DNA of 64,000 nucleotides. Source: Bacteriovoracia bacterium (GTDB lineage: Bacteria; Bdellovibrionota; Bacteriovoracia; Bacteriovoracales; Bacteriovoracaceae). Below, piece after piece: positions 1-9,627 of the stretch. Every line of letters begins with the position of its first letter. Within the stretch, counting starts at the first letter, position 1. The notes under the pieces were generated by a model. It worked only from the letters and a program-made list of their open reading frames with translations. It searched no databases and was not told the DNA's origin. The stretch lies in NCBI GenBank assembly GCA_030431635.1, contig JAUIIL010000003.1:186001-250000 (forward strand). Reading direction: 5' to 3'. The translations under genes and the position numbers were made by a program.

Positions 1-103
1 AATGGCCTCTTGAATCATTGTAATTTACTTTGTATTCGTAGCTCGTACCAGCAAACGAAGAGAAAGTTCCTAGGGCCAGTAGTCCAATAAATAATTTTTT
101 CAT
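1..103 (-). CDS. exported protein, N-terminal part only
   Basis: The reverse strand opens at an ATG whose first base is position 103. An AGGAG ribosome site lies about 7 bases upstream. The first 19 or so residues (MKKLFIGLLALGTFSSFA) form a classical Sec signal peptide ending in an A-x-A-like cleavage region. A polar start of the mature chain (GTSYEYKVNYND) follows. The gene runs off the left edge of the window, so only 34 codons are visible. The protein is therefore periplasmic, outer-membrane or secreted; its function cannot be told from this piece. Confidence 0.75.
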   Translation of the reverse strand, partial: MKKLFIGLLALGTFSSFAGTSYEYKVNYNDSRGH

Positions 104-123
104 TTTTAACTCCTTTTTTATTC

Positions 124-145
124 TCTCAAAAGATATTTTTTGAGA
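124..145. promoter_or_regulatory. small hairpin in the leader of the left-edge gene
   Basis: An 8-bp inverted repeat (TCTCAAAA / TTTTGAGA, 6-base loop) sits 21 bases upstream of the reverse-strand start at 103. The rest of the 373-base divergent gap (104-476) is very AT-rich. It should hold promoters for both the left-edge gene and the GST-like gene at 477, but I see no other site I can name. The hairpin may be a leader structure or chance. Confidence 0.3.
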
Positions 146-476
146 TATTGTTTAATGAATTGTTTGTATGTTATTGTACTTTTTGAACCTCATGGAAAAT
201 TTTGAAATTATTACATTTGTAATTGTCTAGGTTTTGAGCAATTAACGGCTTAATTTAGTTATTAAAAAACTCTCTCAAATTCTTAATTTTGAGTTTAAAA
301 GAGTAAGAAAGACTTAAAGAGTGAAAAACATTAACTATAAAGCAATTTTGGGTCTTGCTCTAAGACATGGAATTTAAAAATAGAAAATAGTCTTGCATCA
401 AGACACAAAGAAGATCTATATTTTGAAATAGAAAAATGGCCTATTAATTTAAAAAGCTCAATAACAAAGGAAAAAA

Positions 477-1112
477 ATGCACCAGTTTAGTGTGATAACA
501 GACGCTCCTCTTATGACAAAAGGATTTGTGAAAGAATTGAGATTAAGATGGTTTTTTGAAGAAATAGGAGAACCGTATCAAGAAATGAGATATAAGCATT
601 CAGAGCTTAAAAAGGCTCCATACTTAGAATTGCAACCTTTTGGGCAAGTACCTGCTTATAAAAATGGAGAATGTGAAATGTTTGAAACAGGAGCGATCCT
701 TCTTTTTTTAGCCGATGAAAAAGGAAGGCTTTTCCCTCAGGAAGGAGTAAAGAGAGCAAAGGCCCTCTCTTATCTATTCGCTCTACTAAATACTTTAGAA
801 CCATTTATTATTATGCGTAGTTGGTTAAAGTTCTCCTTTGACCAAGAAAATAAACTTATTCAAGAAGTTCTTAATAAGGGACTTAATACAATTAGTGAAA
901 AACTAACTGGTTTAGAGAGAGTAATAAAGAATAAAGAATTTATGCTGGAAGAATTCTCAATTATTGATATTTTATTTACTACAATATTAAGAAATATCAC
1001 TTCGACGAATATATTTGAGAAGCATCCAAGTCTATTGAAATATCTAAGTAATATGGAAAAAAGACCTTCATTTATAAAGGCCCAGAATGACCATTTTAAG
1101 CTTTATGAATGA
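477..1112 (+). CDS. glutathione S-transferase-like protein
   Basis: The 211-residue product has the GST layout. An N-terminal thioredoxin-like domain (about 1-80) carries the glutathione-site pattern QPFGQVPAYKNG, followed by ETGAILLFLAD. In this family the cis-Pro after V and the E-T/S pair bind the gamma-glutamyl part of glutathione. An all-helical C-terminal domain (about 90-205) follows. An AAAGGA ribosome site precedes the ATG. The gene stands alone, with a fragmentary gene beyond it. Substrate is unknown; detoxification or a redox role would be usual for the family. Confidence 0.8.
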   Translation: MHQFSVITDAPLMTKGFVKELRLRWFFEEIGEPYQEMRYKHSELKKAPYLELQPFGQVPAYKNGECEMFETGAILLFLADEKGRLFPQEGVKRAKALSYLFALLNTLEPFIIMRSWLKFSFDQENKLIQEVLNKGLNTISEKLTGLERVIKNKEFMLEEFSIIDILFTTILRNITSTNIFEKHPSLLKYLSNMEKRPSFIKAQNDHFKLYE

Positions 1113-1120
1113 TATCATTT

Positions 1121-1414
1121 TTAGTATTTGATAAGATCCCAAATGTCTTCAGAATGATGAGCACTTTCATAGTTAAATGTAAGGTTTTCTTTCGAATAAT
1201 TAAAGCTGGAAAAGTTTTCATTCATATATCTTGATGATAACTCAACTTCACTAGTGTCTTTTCCATATTTCTCTTTAATCCAATCAAAAACTTTGTTGGT
1301 ATCACCAATTGAGAAATCAACATATGTTTCATCTTTTTTTGCCCACTTTCTTCTAAAGTAGTGTAAACATCTACTCGTGCTAAAGTTTAATAAGCTAAAT
1401 ATAGGAAAACAATA
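1121..1414 (-). pseudogene. C-terminal fragment of an unknown gene
   Basis: On the reverse strand a reading frame of 97 codons stays open from an in-frame stop at 1415-1417 down to a TAA at 1121-1123. It has no convincing start. The composition looks protein-like, with alternating charged and aromatic residues (for example DTNKVFDWIKEKYGKD and HHSEDIWDLIKY at the end). I do not recognise the family. Since an integrase relic lies just to the right, it looks like the 3' end of a gene cut off by an insertion near 1400. A chance open frame remains possible. Confidence 0.4.
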
Positions 1415-1728
1415 TTATCACTAGCAGTTCTACTCTTTCACAAGCTACCGCCATTGAAGTTTAGTAATAGTATCTATAGTGACGTTCTCAACTCATCATT
1501 TGTAGCCTTCCGCTGAAGTCTTCTGGCCTTCGTTTTATACTTCAGAGGTCGTTTGTATACGTATCGTATCCTTGAAATCTACCGGTGGCTCCGACGCTCG
1601 CCAGCTATTACTCCGAGAGTGAGTAAGCTATATTTTTACGATCTACTTAAGCATCATAACATAAATATGTAGTATATTATCTAAGCCAAATATATGTACT
1701 TTGATAAGTTCAGAAGCCTCTGTTCTAG
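1415..1728. other. non-coding insertion-zone DNA
   Basis: About 310 bases have stops in all frames I followed. The segment holds several short inverted repeats, such as CTGAAG/CTTCAG around 1511-1546. A 9-base pair CTACTCGTG / CACGAGTAG at 1372-1380 and 1748-1756 is in inverted orientation and flanks it. No gene, tRNA or integron attC site could be supported here. Confidence 0.4.
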
Positions 1729-2625
1729 GTTTCTTATTATCAATTTACACGAGTAGCTGAAACCTTCTTACTTACTCAAAGAACTATTGATGACGTTGTT
1801 TCAAAAGAAGAGTTCCAAAAAATTGAGACAGGTTTACTTGATTATAACTACAAGCTCGAGGCTGATTTTTTTTGGTTTTTGTACTTTACAGGAATGAGAC
1901 TAAATGAGGCTGCTGGTATAAGTTTAGCCGACGTTTTTCCAGGGAAAATCAACAAGAAAGCATTTCAGAATAGGCTAAAGGCGAACAATATTGAGTATTA
2001 TGGATATTTATTATTGATGAGTCAGCCAGCTGGGCAGAATAGAACTATTAGGGACCGCAAAACTATGAAGGTTTCCTTGAAACCTTTGAAAGGCCGGAGG
2101 TTAATTAGTGAAAAACATTGCAGAGTGATCCCTATTGTAGATAACTTTCTATGGAACAATCTTATGGAACGAATGCGTGAGTAGTATGAGAAGATGAAAT
2201 ATGGTAGTTACGGATCTAGCCCGAGTGATTATTTACTTTTTGATGGGTTTAATAGAACGACGAGTTTGAATAGACTAAAGGAAGTTTATAAAAAATTAAA
2301 TATTAAGGAAAAGACTTGGCATTGATTGAGACATACTAGGGGGACATATCTTTTTGGAGAAACAGGAGATAGAGAGCTGGCAAAGATGTGGCTTAGCCAT
2401 GGCAGCGACAAAGTTTTTGAACGTTACAATCATACATACGAAGAATTAGCACGAGCTAAGAAAAGGTCACGTCTAAAAAAAGGAGAGGACTTCAATGATT
2501 GGTTTTTCAAGCATGAGAATGAGAAGGAAAGCTCTTTTAGTTTAACAAAGGCTCAAAAAGAACTGATGAGAAGTTTCTCATACCCTGTCGACGAATCAAG
2601 GGTCTGCTGTAGGAGCCTACCCTGA
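1729..2625 (+). pseudogene. tyrosine recombinase (integrase) with two in-frame stops
   Basis: One continuous frame from about 1729 to the TGA at 2623 reads as the catalytic domain of a phage-type integrase. Box I is present with its catalytic Arg (FTGMRLNEAAGI), the WH*LRHTRGTYLF region is box II (His-x-x-Arg), and LSHGSDKVFERYNHT carries the C-terminal Tyr nucleophile. The frame is interrupted by TAG at 2182 and TGA at 2323. The second stop falls inside box II, between the His and the LRH. No good start is visible; stops at 1702, 1705 and 1726 close the frame upstream, so the N-terminal arm-binding domain seems lost. It is a dead integrase, probably the one that once moved DNA into this locus. 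A 15-base palindrome (AAGTAC-TAA-GTACTT, 2626-2640) follows directly. Confidence 0.85.
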
Positions 2626-2767
2626 AAGTACTAAGTACTTGATAATTTTGAGAGGAGTCTAAACCATTGACTATTGGCAGGTTTTAAACTAAAAATAGGT
2701 AAACCTTACACATGTTGTGACATTAAATCGCTGAAATTCCATTGGTGGTAAATCTGTGATATAGTTA

Positions 2768-2793
2768 TCTTACTTTCTGCCGATAAGGTAAGA
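2768..2793. promoter_or_regulatory. inverted repeat upstream of the XRE-ImmA/IrrE gene
   Basis: TCTTAC (2768-2773) and GTAAGA (2788-2793) form an inverted repeat ending 13 bases before the ATG at 2807. The position suits an operator for the XRE-type protein encoded next, as is common for autoregulated antitoxin genes. This is inferred only from position and symmetry. Confidence 0.3.
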
Positions 2794-2806
2794 AACTGGA
2801 GTATGG

Positions 2807-4003
2807 ATGAAGTTTGGATATAGCCATTTAGAAGAGTTGTTAAATGAAAAGTCTCTTGAAACTAAAGATTTGGTAAATCTGCTTGAGATAACTCCCCAAG
2901 CTATACAGAATTGGAAAACGACTAATAATGTTCCCTCGAGGAGAATTTCTCAATTAGCGGATATTTGGGACTTACCGTCTCGATCTATTGATCTTTTGAT
3001 GGGGACTTCACCTCTTCATTTCGAATTTAGAACCAAACGAGGAGAACATTATTCTGATGCTGATGCCACAGAGAGAATGAGAGTACGTTCCGAAAAAATA
3101 TACGAGAGATTTTTTGAAAATTCTGAGCAAAAGCTTAAATATGATTTTACTAACCTAAGATCCTGCATTTCAAAGTCAAAGATTAATTTTATAGATATTG
3201 CCAATTGTATTAGAAGTGAATTCACTATTCCTGACTATGTTCCATTTGGTTCTGATGAACTTCATAAGCTTCAATGGAGAATAGGCGTTAGCTCATTTTA
3301 CCTTCCATTCAAGCAAATTAAATTAAACATAGTTGATCAAGATGACTTTGATCAGTCTGCTATTCTTTTTTCCAAGGATAACTCCTATTCAATTTTGATA
3401 GATAGTGACCGCACGATTGACGAAGCTCATTTTGATAGAATGCATGAGGTAGTTCATATAATTTTTGACGGTCTTTTCGAGCAATCTCCTGAAATAGAAG
3501 ATTTGATAGACTTAGTTGTAGGTGAACTTATTTATCCTAAGAGATATCTTATAGAGCGTTATTTTGAAGGGGATTCATCTGCTAAACCAATAAAGAATAA
3601 AAAATTGCTTGTTTCTAAGTTTTTAGAGGATACTCACGGATTACGCCACATTCTGTCGCCCAGAGGTTTGGCTCGTGCTCTAAGAGATACTGAGCTGACT
3701 TCAAGAAATGCTGAACTATTTAAATTTTTGAATACAGAATTTCATGAGAAATATAGAGAGACTTCAGTTACTTATTCAAGTTATGGTGAGATGGATTTTG
3801 AATTCTCAAATAGGGATGAGCTTTTAAAGTTTTACAGTGAGGTTGTTGAAAAGAAAGAAAACGCTGGTTTTTATCCATTGTTTACTAAATTAAAGCGCGA
3901 CCTAGTTACTGAAAAGTTAGATGTAAAAGACTTGGCTGATACCTTCTCCATGAAGCTCCCAGACGCAATGCTAATCAAGGCTCTTTGGGCAAAGAAGGAG
4001 TAG
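2807..4003 (+). CDS. XRE-type HTH and ImmA/IrrE-family zinc peptidase
   Basis: The 398-residue protein begins with a helix-turn-helix (about 8-65: DLVNLLEITPQAIQNWKTT...). The middle carries an ImmA/IrrE (COG2856/DUF955) domain. Its zinc motif HEVVH lies at residues 213-217, followed by a family-like helix (DLVVGELIYPKRYL) that should give the third ligand. The start is the ATG at 2807 with GGAG 5 bases upstream. The next gene, a PIN-domain protein, begins 11 bases after the stop, so the two form one operon. XRE-COG2856 proteins next to PIN-type or other toxin genes have been proposed as toxin-antitoxin pairs. By that rule this would be the DNA-binding antitoxin and regulator, possibly activated by self- or partner-cleavage. 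That role is inferred. Confidence 0.85.
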   Translation: MKFGYSHLEELLNEKSLETKDLVNLLEITPQAIQNWKTTNNVPSRRISQLADIWDLPSRSIDLLMGTSPLHFEFRTKRGEHYSDADATERMRVRSEKIYERFFENSEQKLKYDFTNLRSCISKSKINFIDIANCIRSEFTIPDYVPFGSDELHKLQWRIGVSSFYLPFKQIKLNIVDQDDFDQSAILFSKDNSYSILIDSDRTIDEAHFDRMHEVVHIIFDGLFEQSPEIEDLIDLVVGELIYPKRYLIERYFEGDSSAKPIKNKKLLVSKFLEDTHGLRHILSPRGLARALRDTELTSRNAELFKFLNTEFHEKYRETSVTYSSYGEMDFEFSNRDELLKFYSEVVEKKENAGFYPLFTKLKRDLVTEKLDVKDLADTFSMKLPDAMLIKALWAKKE

Positions 4004-4014
4004 GGTATTTCAGC

Positions 4015-4692
4015 ATGTCCAACTCATCAGAGCCCTCTTTTCTACTTTTAGCAGATACAAACATTGCATATTGCTTATACTTCTTTCTAGGAAAAGATCT
4101 TTTTAGTAACACAAATATTTTATTACCGGATGGTTCTAAGCTTAAATTTCATCCTATTGTATTGGAGGAAGTTGAGGGACATCAGGCTGCAATGAAACTA
4201 TTTAGTGAATACGGTATCTCATCTGAATATCAACCCTCTTTCTTTTCGGATATTGGCGAAAATGAGGTTCAAAAGATTGTAGACTTTGTAAAAAATAACA
4301 TCGCTGAGATTCAAGAAGTAGATGTTGATAGTAGGCACTTTGTAAACAAGCGTAGAGTTTACGAGGGTGAAAGAAAAAGACTACAAAGTGAATGGAAGAA
4401 AACAGGAGTAAAAGGGAAAAAAGTAAATTCGAAGCCCTCTGATGCTGACTATAGTATTCTTTTTTCTGCCCATTGTTCAAAATGTAAAATCGTTACGAAT
4501 GATGAAATATTATTAAGTGTGGCTGAGGAGTTTTTAGAGAGTGGTTATACTTTTAAAGTAGAGGATATTATCAATAGCTATTTTGTTTCAAATCAGAGTT
4601 TAAAAAAAGATATTGAGGAAGTTGTTGGTACGTTGAATCAATTTGGCTTCACTTTTAATTTGAGCAGAGCTTTAAGAAACCCAGGCCAGTAA
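4015..4692 (+). CDS. PIN-domain protein, putative RNase toxin
   Basis: The preferred start is the ATG at 4015 (225 residues). A TTG at 3985 inside the upstream gene would add ten residues, but the GAAGGAG at 3994-4000 serves 4015 better, although its spacing is long. The acidic PIN pattern is visible in order: LLADTN (Asp-14), LEEVEGH (Glu near 52), SDADYSILFSA (Asp near 144) and IVTNDE (Asp near 163). These would bind the divalent metal for RNA cleavage. A C-terminal helical tail of about 45 residues follows. It is paired with the XRE-ImmA/IrrE gene and closed by a terminator at 4732. This suggests a two-gene toxin-antitoxin or defence unit sitting in integrase debris. Confidence 0.75.
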   Translation: MSNSSEPSFLLLADTNIAYCLYFFLGKDLFSNTNILLPDGSKLKFHPIVLEEVEGHQAAMKLFSEYGISSEYQPSFFSDIGENEVQKIVDFVKNNIAEIQEVDVDSRHFVNKRRVYEGERKRLQSEWKKTGVKGKKVNSKPSDADYSILFSAHCSKCKIVTNDEILLSVAEEFLESGYTFKVEDIINSYFVSNQSLKKDIEEVVGTLNQFGFTFNLSRALRNPGQ

Positions 4693-4731
4693 AAGTAAAA
4701 CATGGTATCGAGTGTGTACTACCCGAGAAAT

Positions 4732-4763
4732 AAAAAAGCCCGAAACAATGTTCGTGCTTTTTT
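4732..4763 (+). terminator. rho-independent terminator of the XRE/PIN operon
   Basis: AAAAAAGCCCGAAAC and GTTCGTGCTTTTTT form a stem with one mismatch and one bulge around a 3-base loop, with a run of six T on the 3' side. It lies 40 bases after the PIN stop codon. The A-run on its 5' side means it could also work for the other strand. Confidence 0.8.
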
Positions 4764-4802
4764 AAATGATTCCGAGACGTTGTTACGATTTCCTCGGTAT
4801 CG

Positions 4803-4820
4803 AAAATGGCGGGAGTGACG
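4803..4820. repeat. left attachment-like repeat (tRNA-Asp 3' end copy)
   Basis: Eighteen bases are identical to 34313-34330, and 14 of them (4807-4820) match the 3' end of the tRNA-Asp gene including CCA. No tRNA body adjoins here, so this is the orphan copy expected at the far end of an element integrated at a tRNA 3' end. A shorter partial copy (AAATGGCGGG) is at 4965-4974. Confidence 0.75.
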
Positions 4821-4931
4821 CTTCCTTTGAAAAACGTGACATTAAGTCACCTTTTTCTCAGTCAGTAAACTCGCGTAAACGCTCGTTCAAAGCTCATCAT
4901 TCCAATATTCATTTTTAGGCATAAAAAAAGA

Positions 4932-5429
4932 TTGCTTAAGCAATCATTTTCTATTTCTAAAAATAAATGGCGGGCTTCCGAGAAATCAGTCGAACTTTCC
5001 ACTCACAACTCCTACTTGACCGATATTATTACAATATCTCTACGAGAAAGTGCCATAGATGTCGATTCACTCCGTCAAAGATACGAAGAAAAAGGCCTTT
5101 CTTTAGGGCAGATTTCAAAGGAAACATTTCACTCCAAAAGTACGATTCAAAGTTCGCTGAAGCGGCAAGGCGTTAAGTTGAGAAGTCCTTCTCAACATCA
5201 CGGCAACCCATCGCAACTTAGTTTTGGTTATAGGAAAAGTGGCGACGGAGTTGTTGTGCACCATGGCGAACAGAAGATTATACAGATTATAAGTGATTAT
5301 AGAGCTGAAGGTTTGACTCTTAGAGCAGTTGCAAAAAGACTAAATACTCTCAGATTACCAACCAAAAACGGTTCATATGCTTGGCACCCGCAAATGGTTA
5401 AGAGAATTCTGGATAGGTGTTCAGCGTGA
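4932..5429 (+). pseudogene. serine recombinase, C-terminal DNA-binding part only
   Basis: The open frame encodes 165 residues. From about residue 45 it resembles the end of large resolvase/invertase-type recombinases: an HTH-like stretch (GLSLGQISKETFHSKSTIQSSL), then GYRKSGDGVVVHHGEQKIIQI, then the Recombinase-domain pattern SDYRAEGLTLRAVAKRLN ... LPTKNG ... WHPQMVKRIL. The N-terminal catalytic resolvase domain with its Ser and Arg residues is missing. An in-frame stop lies only a few codons upstream of 4932, and the first 45 residues look unrelated. It is therefore a truncated gene just inside the left island end. It could still make a DNA-binding protein, but that is less likely. Confidence 0.7.
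5016..5039. repeat. inner 24-bp repeat, left copy
   Basis: These 24 bases match 34188-34211 at 22 positions, in direct orientation. The left copy lies in the recombinase relic and would encode LTDIITIS. The right copy lies just after the last island gene and reads the same residues followed by a stop. The pair lies inside the 18-bp att-like repeats, 195 bases from the left one and 101 bases from the right one. Confidence 0.6.
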
Positions 5430-5446
5430 TCTCACTATTGCCCTAG

Positions 5447-5710
5447 TTACTGCTGAAACTCTTTGAAGGCTTGGTTTTTCTCAGCCCTAAACTGTTGGTC
5501 GAACTGTTCAAACACTTGAATCTCTCTTTCTAATAATTCAGGGCCAACATCGACAGCACAAGTTTGGGGTTGAGAATGTGATGAAATGTAACCGGAAAGT
5601 TCTCCTAGTTTTTGTTCCACTCTGAGAAGTGCTTCTTTGGGTGCATGAACTTTAGGAATGTTGGAGTGGCGTAACCTATGACCTATAACAACTTTAGAAG
5701 CACTAAGTTT
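5447..5710 (-). pseudogene. unidentified gene fragment (reverse strand)
   Basis: A reverse frame of 87 codons is open between stops and ends at TAA (5447-5449). Its peptide looks like a real protein tail (for example KVHAPKEALLRVEQKLGEL and ELLEREIQVFEQFDQQFRAEK, both helical and amphipathic). It has no ATG, GTG or TTG start and I do not recognise it. Its G+C is close to that of the recombinase relic. It is probably debris of an older element. Confidence 0.4.
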
Positions 5711-5718
5711 CTAGTTGA

Positions 5719-5882
5719 CCAAGGAGCAAATTTGCAAGACGAGGGCGGGGTTACACTGCTCTTGAGTTAGCAGAGTGGTGCAACAAAGAATACAATTACG
5801 AAGATTTGCCAGACAAAATTTTGGCAGAAGGAATTGCTTCTCATCAAGAAACTATCCGGCAATTAAAGTCACTTGGAAACTA
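5719..5882 (+). pseudogene. unidentified gene fragment (forward strand)
   Basis: The last 54 codons of a forward gene remain, ending at TAA 5880-5882 and opening at a stop at 5716. The readable end is GYTALELAEWCNKEYNYED ... ETIRQLKSLGN. No start is visible and I do not recognise the family. It continues the series of broken genes at the left end of the island (4932-5882). The following 200 bases hold no gene and lead into the Hsp20 promoter region. Confidence 0.35.
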
Positions 5883-5984
5883 ATTCTCGTCGGAAGAAAT
5901 GTTCTTTCTCGAACCCCTATATATTCAAGAAGAATGTTTTAATTCGGAACATTTAAAACTTAAAGACTTAATCATAATACATTG

Positions 5985-6024
5985 AGATAAGCTATGTATC
6001 ATATCGTAACTATATATTATATCT
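5985..6024 (+). promoter_or_regulatory. repeated promoter-type element before Hsp20
   Basis: The 19-mer GTAACTATATATTATATCT at 6006-6024 recurs with one change at 12845-12863, ahead of the next + strand operon of the island. The 20 bases upstream of each are also similar (both start GATAA and carry a TAT-rich block). Each copy lies 55-75 bases before the first start codon of its unit. The position and the TATTATAT core suggest a -10-containing promoter or a shared regulator site that co-controls both stress units. The exact -35 is not clear to me. Confidence 0.45.
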
Positions 6025-6080
6025 CTGTGTCTAAATCAATTACTATGCGCTCAATGAAAATTAAATTAAAAGGATGCAAA

Positions 6081-6605
6081 ATGAAAAATTTAACGACTAA
6101 TAAAATGAATGAACTTTTCCCTCTGGGAATATTTGGTGAAATGGAACAGGAGATGGACCGCATGATGAATATTTTTAGGAGAGTTCCTGGAAATAGAATT
6201 GAAAATAATTTTTTTCCTTCCTGTGAGGTATCGGAAAAAAATGGTCATTACATGATTAACTTTGACCTTCCCGGTATCCCAAAAGAAGAAATAAAAATTG
6301 ATCTTACTGAAGGAAAACTTCATATTTATGGCGAAAGAAAAAGTGATCATAATCAAGGTAATTACACAGAAAGACGATATGGAAGATTTGAAAGAACAAT
6401 GGCGTTGCCTGACAATGTAAGTACTAAAGATGCTGGAGCAATTTTTGAGGATGGTGTACTTACTATTGCTCTCAAAAAAACAGGTGAGCCAAAAATAAAG
6501 AGACTAGAAATTGGTACTAAGAAATCCAACGGTCTTTGGTCTCGTTTAATAGGAGATGAGAAGGAAGAAACTATTAAAAAGGTTAAGTCTAAAAAAATTG
6601 CATAG
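6081..6605 (+). CDS. Hsp20 / alpha-crystallin small heat-shock protein
   Basis: The start is the ATG at 6081, preceded by AAAAGGA; an upstream in-frame ATG at 5994 lies in the promoter region and has no ribosome site. The product has 174 residues. The alpha-crystallin domain spans about 45-140, with the typical MINFDLPGIPKEEIKIDL, a GKLHIYGERK strand and the closing EDGVLTIALKK (family motif GVLTxxLPK). The short Lys-rich tail is unusual. Such proteins hold unfolding proteins as oligomeric ATP-independent chaperones. It heads the island's stress block. Confidence 0.95.
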   Translation: MKNLTTNKMNELFPLGIFGEMEQEMDRMMNIFRRVPGNRIENNFFPSCEVSEKNGHYMINFDLPGIPKEEIKIDLTEGKLHIYGERKSDHNQGNYTERRYGRFERTMALPDNVSTKDAGAIFEDGVLTIALKKTGEPKIKRLEIGTKKSNGLWSRLIGDEKEETIKKVKSKKIA

Positions 6606-6629
6606 TTTATGAAATAAGGAAGTATTGAA

Positions 6630-6875
6630 ATGGAAAACTATTATTGGAGTAACTGGTATGCTGGATGGGGTTGGTTTTTGTGGTTTGGTCTGATCATGGT
6701 GATTTTTTCGAGCTTCGGAAATTGGGGATATACCTATAGAGCACATCAACGATTTGCCGGTGAATTTCCACCCAAAAATGCCTTAGATATCCTCAATGAA
6801 CGGTATGCGAGTGGTGAAGTTAAACATGAGGAATACGAAAAAATAAAATCTCATATCTCTAAAAAGAAACAGTAA
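6630..6875 (+). CDS. small membrane protein with SHOCT domain
   Basis: The 81-residue protein begins with a Trp/Tyr-rich segment and one membrane helix (about 12-32, WFLWFGLIMVIFSSFG). It ends with a SHOCT (short C-terminal) domain: ALDILNERYASGEVKHEEYEKIK. It lies 24 bases after hsp20 and 68 bases before katG in the same direction. SHOCT proteins are common in stress and membrane operons. The domain is thought to mediate oligomerisation or binding, and no precise function is known. Confidence 0.85.
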   Translation: MENYYWSNWYAGWGWFLWFGLIMVIFSSFGNWGYTYRAHQRFAGEFPPKNALDILNERYASGEVKHEEYEKIKSHISKKKQ

Positions 6876-6883
6876 GAAAGTGA

Positions 6884-9139
<2,256 letters not shown>

Positions 9140-9145
9140 ATAAGT

Positions 9146-9397
9146 ATGACTGCTTGGCAAAACAAACCTTTTAAAATAGAAGTTAAAAAAAATCAAAGTT
9201 TGTCTTTTTGTTCATGTGGTTTCTCGGAGGACGCCCCCTATTGTGATAACTCACATAAAAAAAGAAAATTAAAAATTACTCCTTTTATTATTCATTTTAC
9301 AAAGGATGAGACTATTTATGCGTGTGGGTGTCGATATTCACACAATCGTCCCTACTGTGATGGAACACATAAAACTTTAAAAAACAAAGAAGCTTAA
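9146..9397 (+). CDS. double CDGSH-type iron-sulfur protein
   Basis: In 83 residues there are two CDGSH-type clusters: CSCGFSEDAPYCDNSH (about 22-37) and CGCRYSHNRPYCDGTH (about 61-76). Each has three Cys and one His for a 2Fe-2S centre. In the first the usual Gly is replaced by Asn (CDNSH). This matches the small tandem mitoNEET-like proteins of bacteria, thought to act in redox sensing or Fe-S transfer. Its close coupling to katG suggests a part in the oxidative-stress response. Confidence 0.93.
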   Translation: MTAWQNKPFKIEVKKNQSLSFCSCGFSEDAPYCDNSHKKRKLKITPFIIHFTKDETIYACGCRYSHNRPYCDGTHKTLKNKEA

Positions 9398-9504
9398 TAA
9401 TATAGGAAAAAGAAGTTCAAGTATTTGCGTCAATTGAGTGTCAGCCAAAACAAAAATTTTAAGTAAGCTAAACGGATATTTTGTTGGCGATTGTTACTAT
9501 AAAT

Positions 9505-9591
9505 GGATTGATGACTTTATATGAGAATTGGATTGGGCAATATTCCATCGTATCGTTAGAGGACGGGTTGGCAGAGGAAGATTGGAAAGGA
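9505..9591 (+). pseudogene. enolase relic (29 codons)
   Basis: Within the open frame that continues into the aldolase gene, these codons read GLMTLYENWIG then QYSIVSLEDGLAEEDWKG. This is the conserved enolase segment around the metal-binding Glu of the S-I-E-D-G motif (E. coli enolase has QYPIVSIEDGLDESDW at this place). Nothing before or after looks like enolase. The piece lies upstream of, and in frame with, the aldolase start. It is a leftover of an enolase gene deleted at this point, not a functional domain. Confidence 0.75.
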
Positions 9592-9627
9592 TCCTGCTTT
9601 TGCATATACATGGAAGAGGAGAGTAGA

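Noticed and set aside
1500-1640. Integron attC site or tRNA remnant in the region of short inverted repeats
   Set aside because: No RYYYAAC/GTTRRRY boxes and no cloverleaf could be formed.
2182-2325. Stop-codon readthrough or recoding in the integrase
   Set aside because: Two different stop codons (TAG and TGA), no recoding signal seen, and the N-terminal part is also missing; a pseudogene is simpler.
4932-5429. Intact transcriptional regulator
   Set aside because: The HTH-like part aligns better with the C-terminal end of serine recombinases and the N-terminal residues look unrelated.
5994-6080. Longer Hsp20 starting at 5994
   Set aside because: The segment overlaps the repeated promoter element, lacks a ribosome site, and the family pattern starts after 6081.
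9481-9627. Aldolase gene starting at TTG 9481
   Set aside because: The extra 49 codons contain an enolase fragment and have no ribosome site, while ATG 9628 has a strong one.
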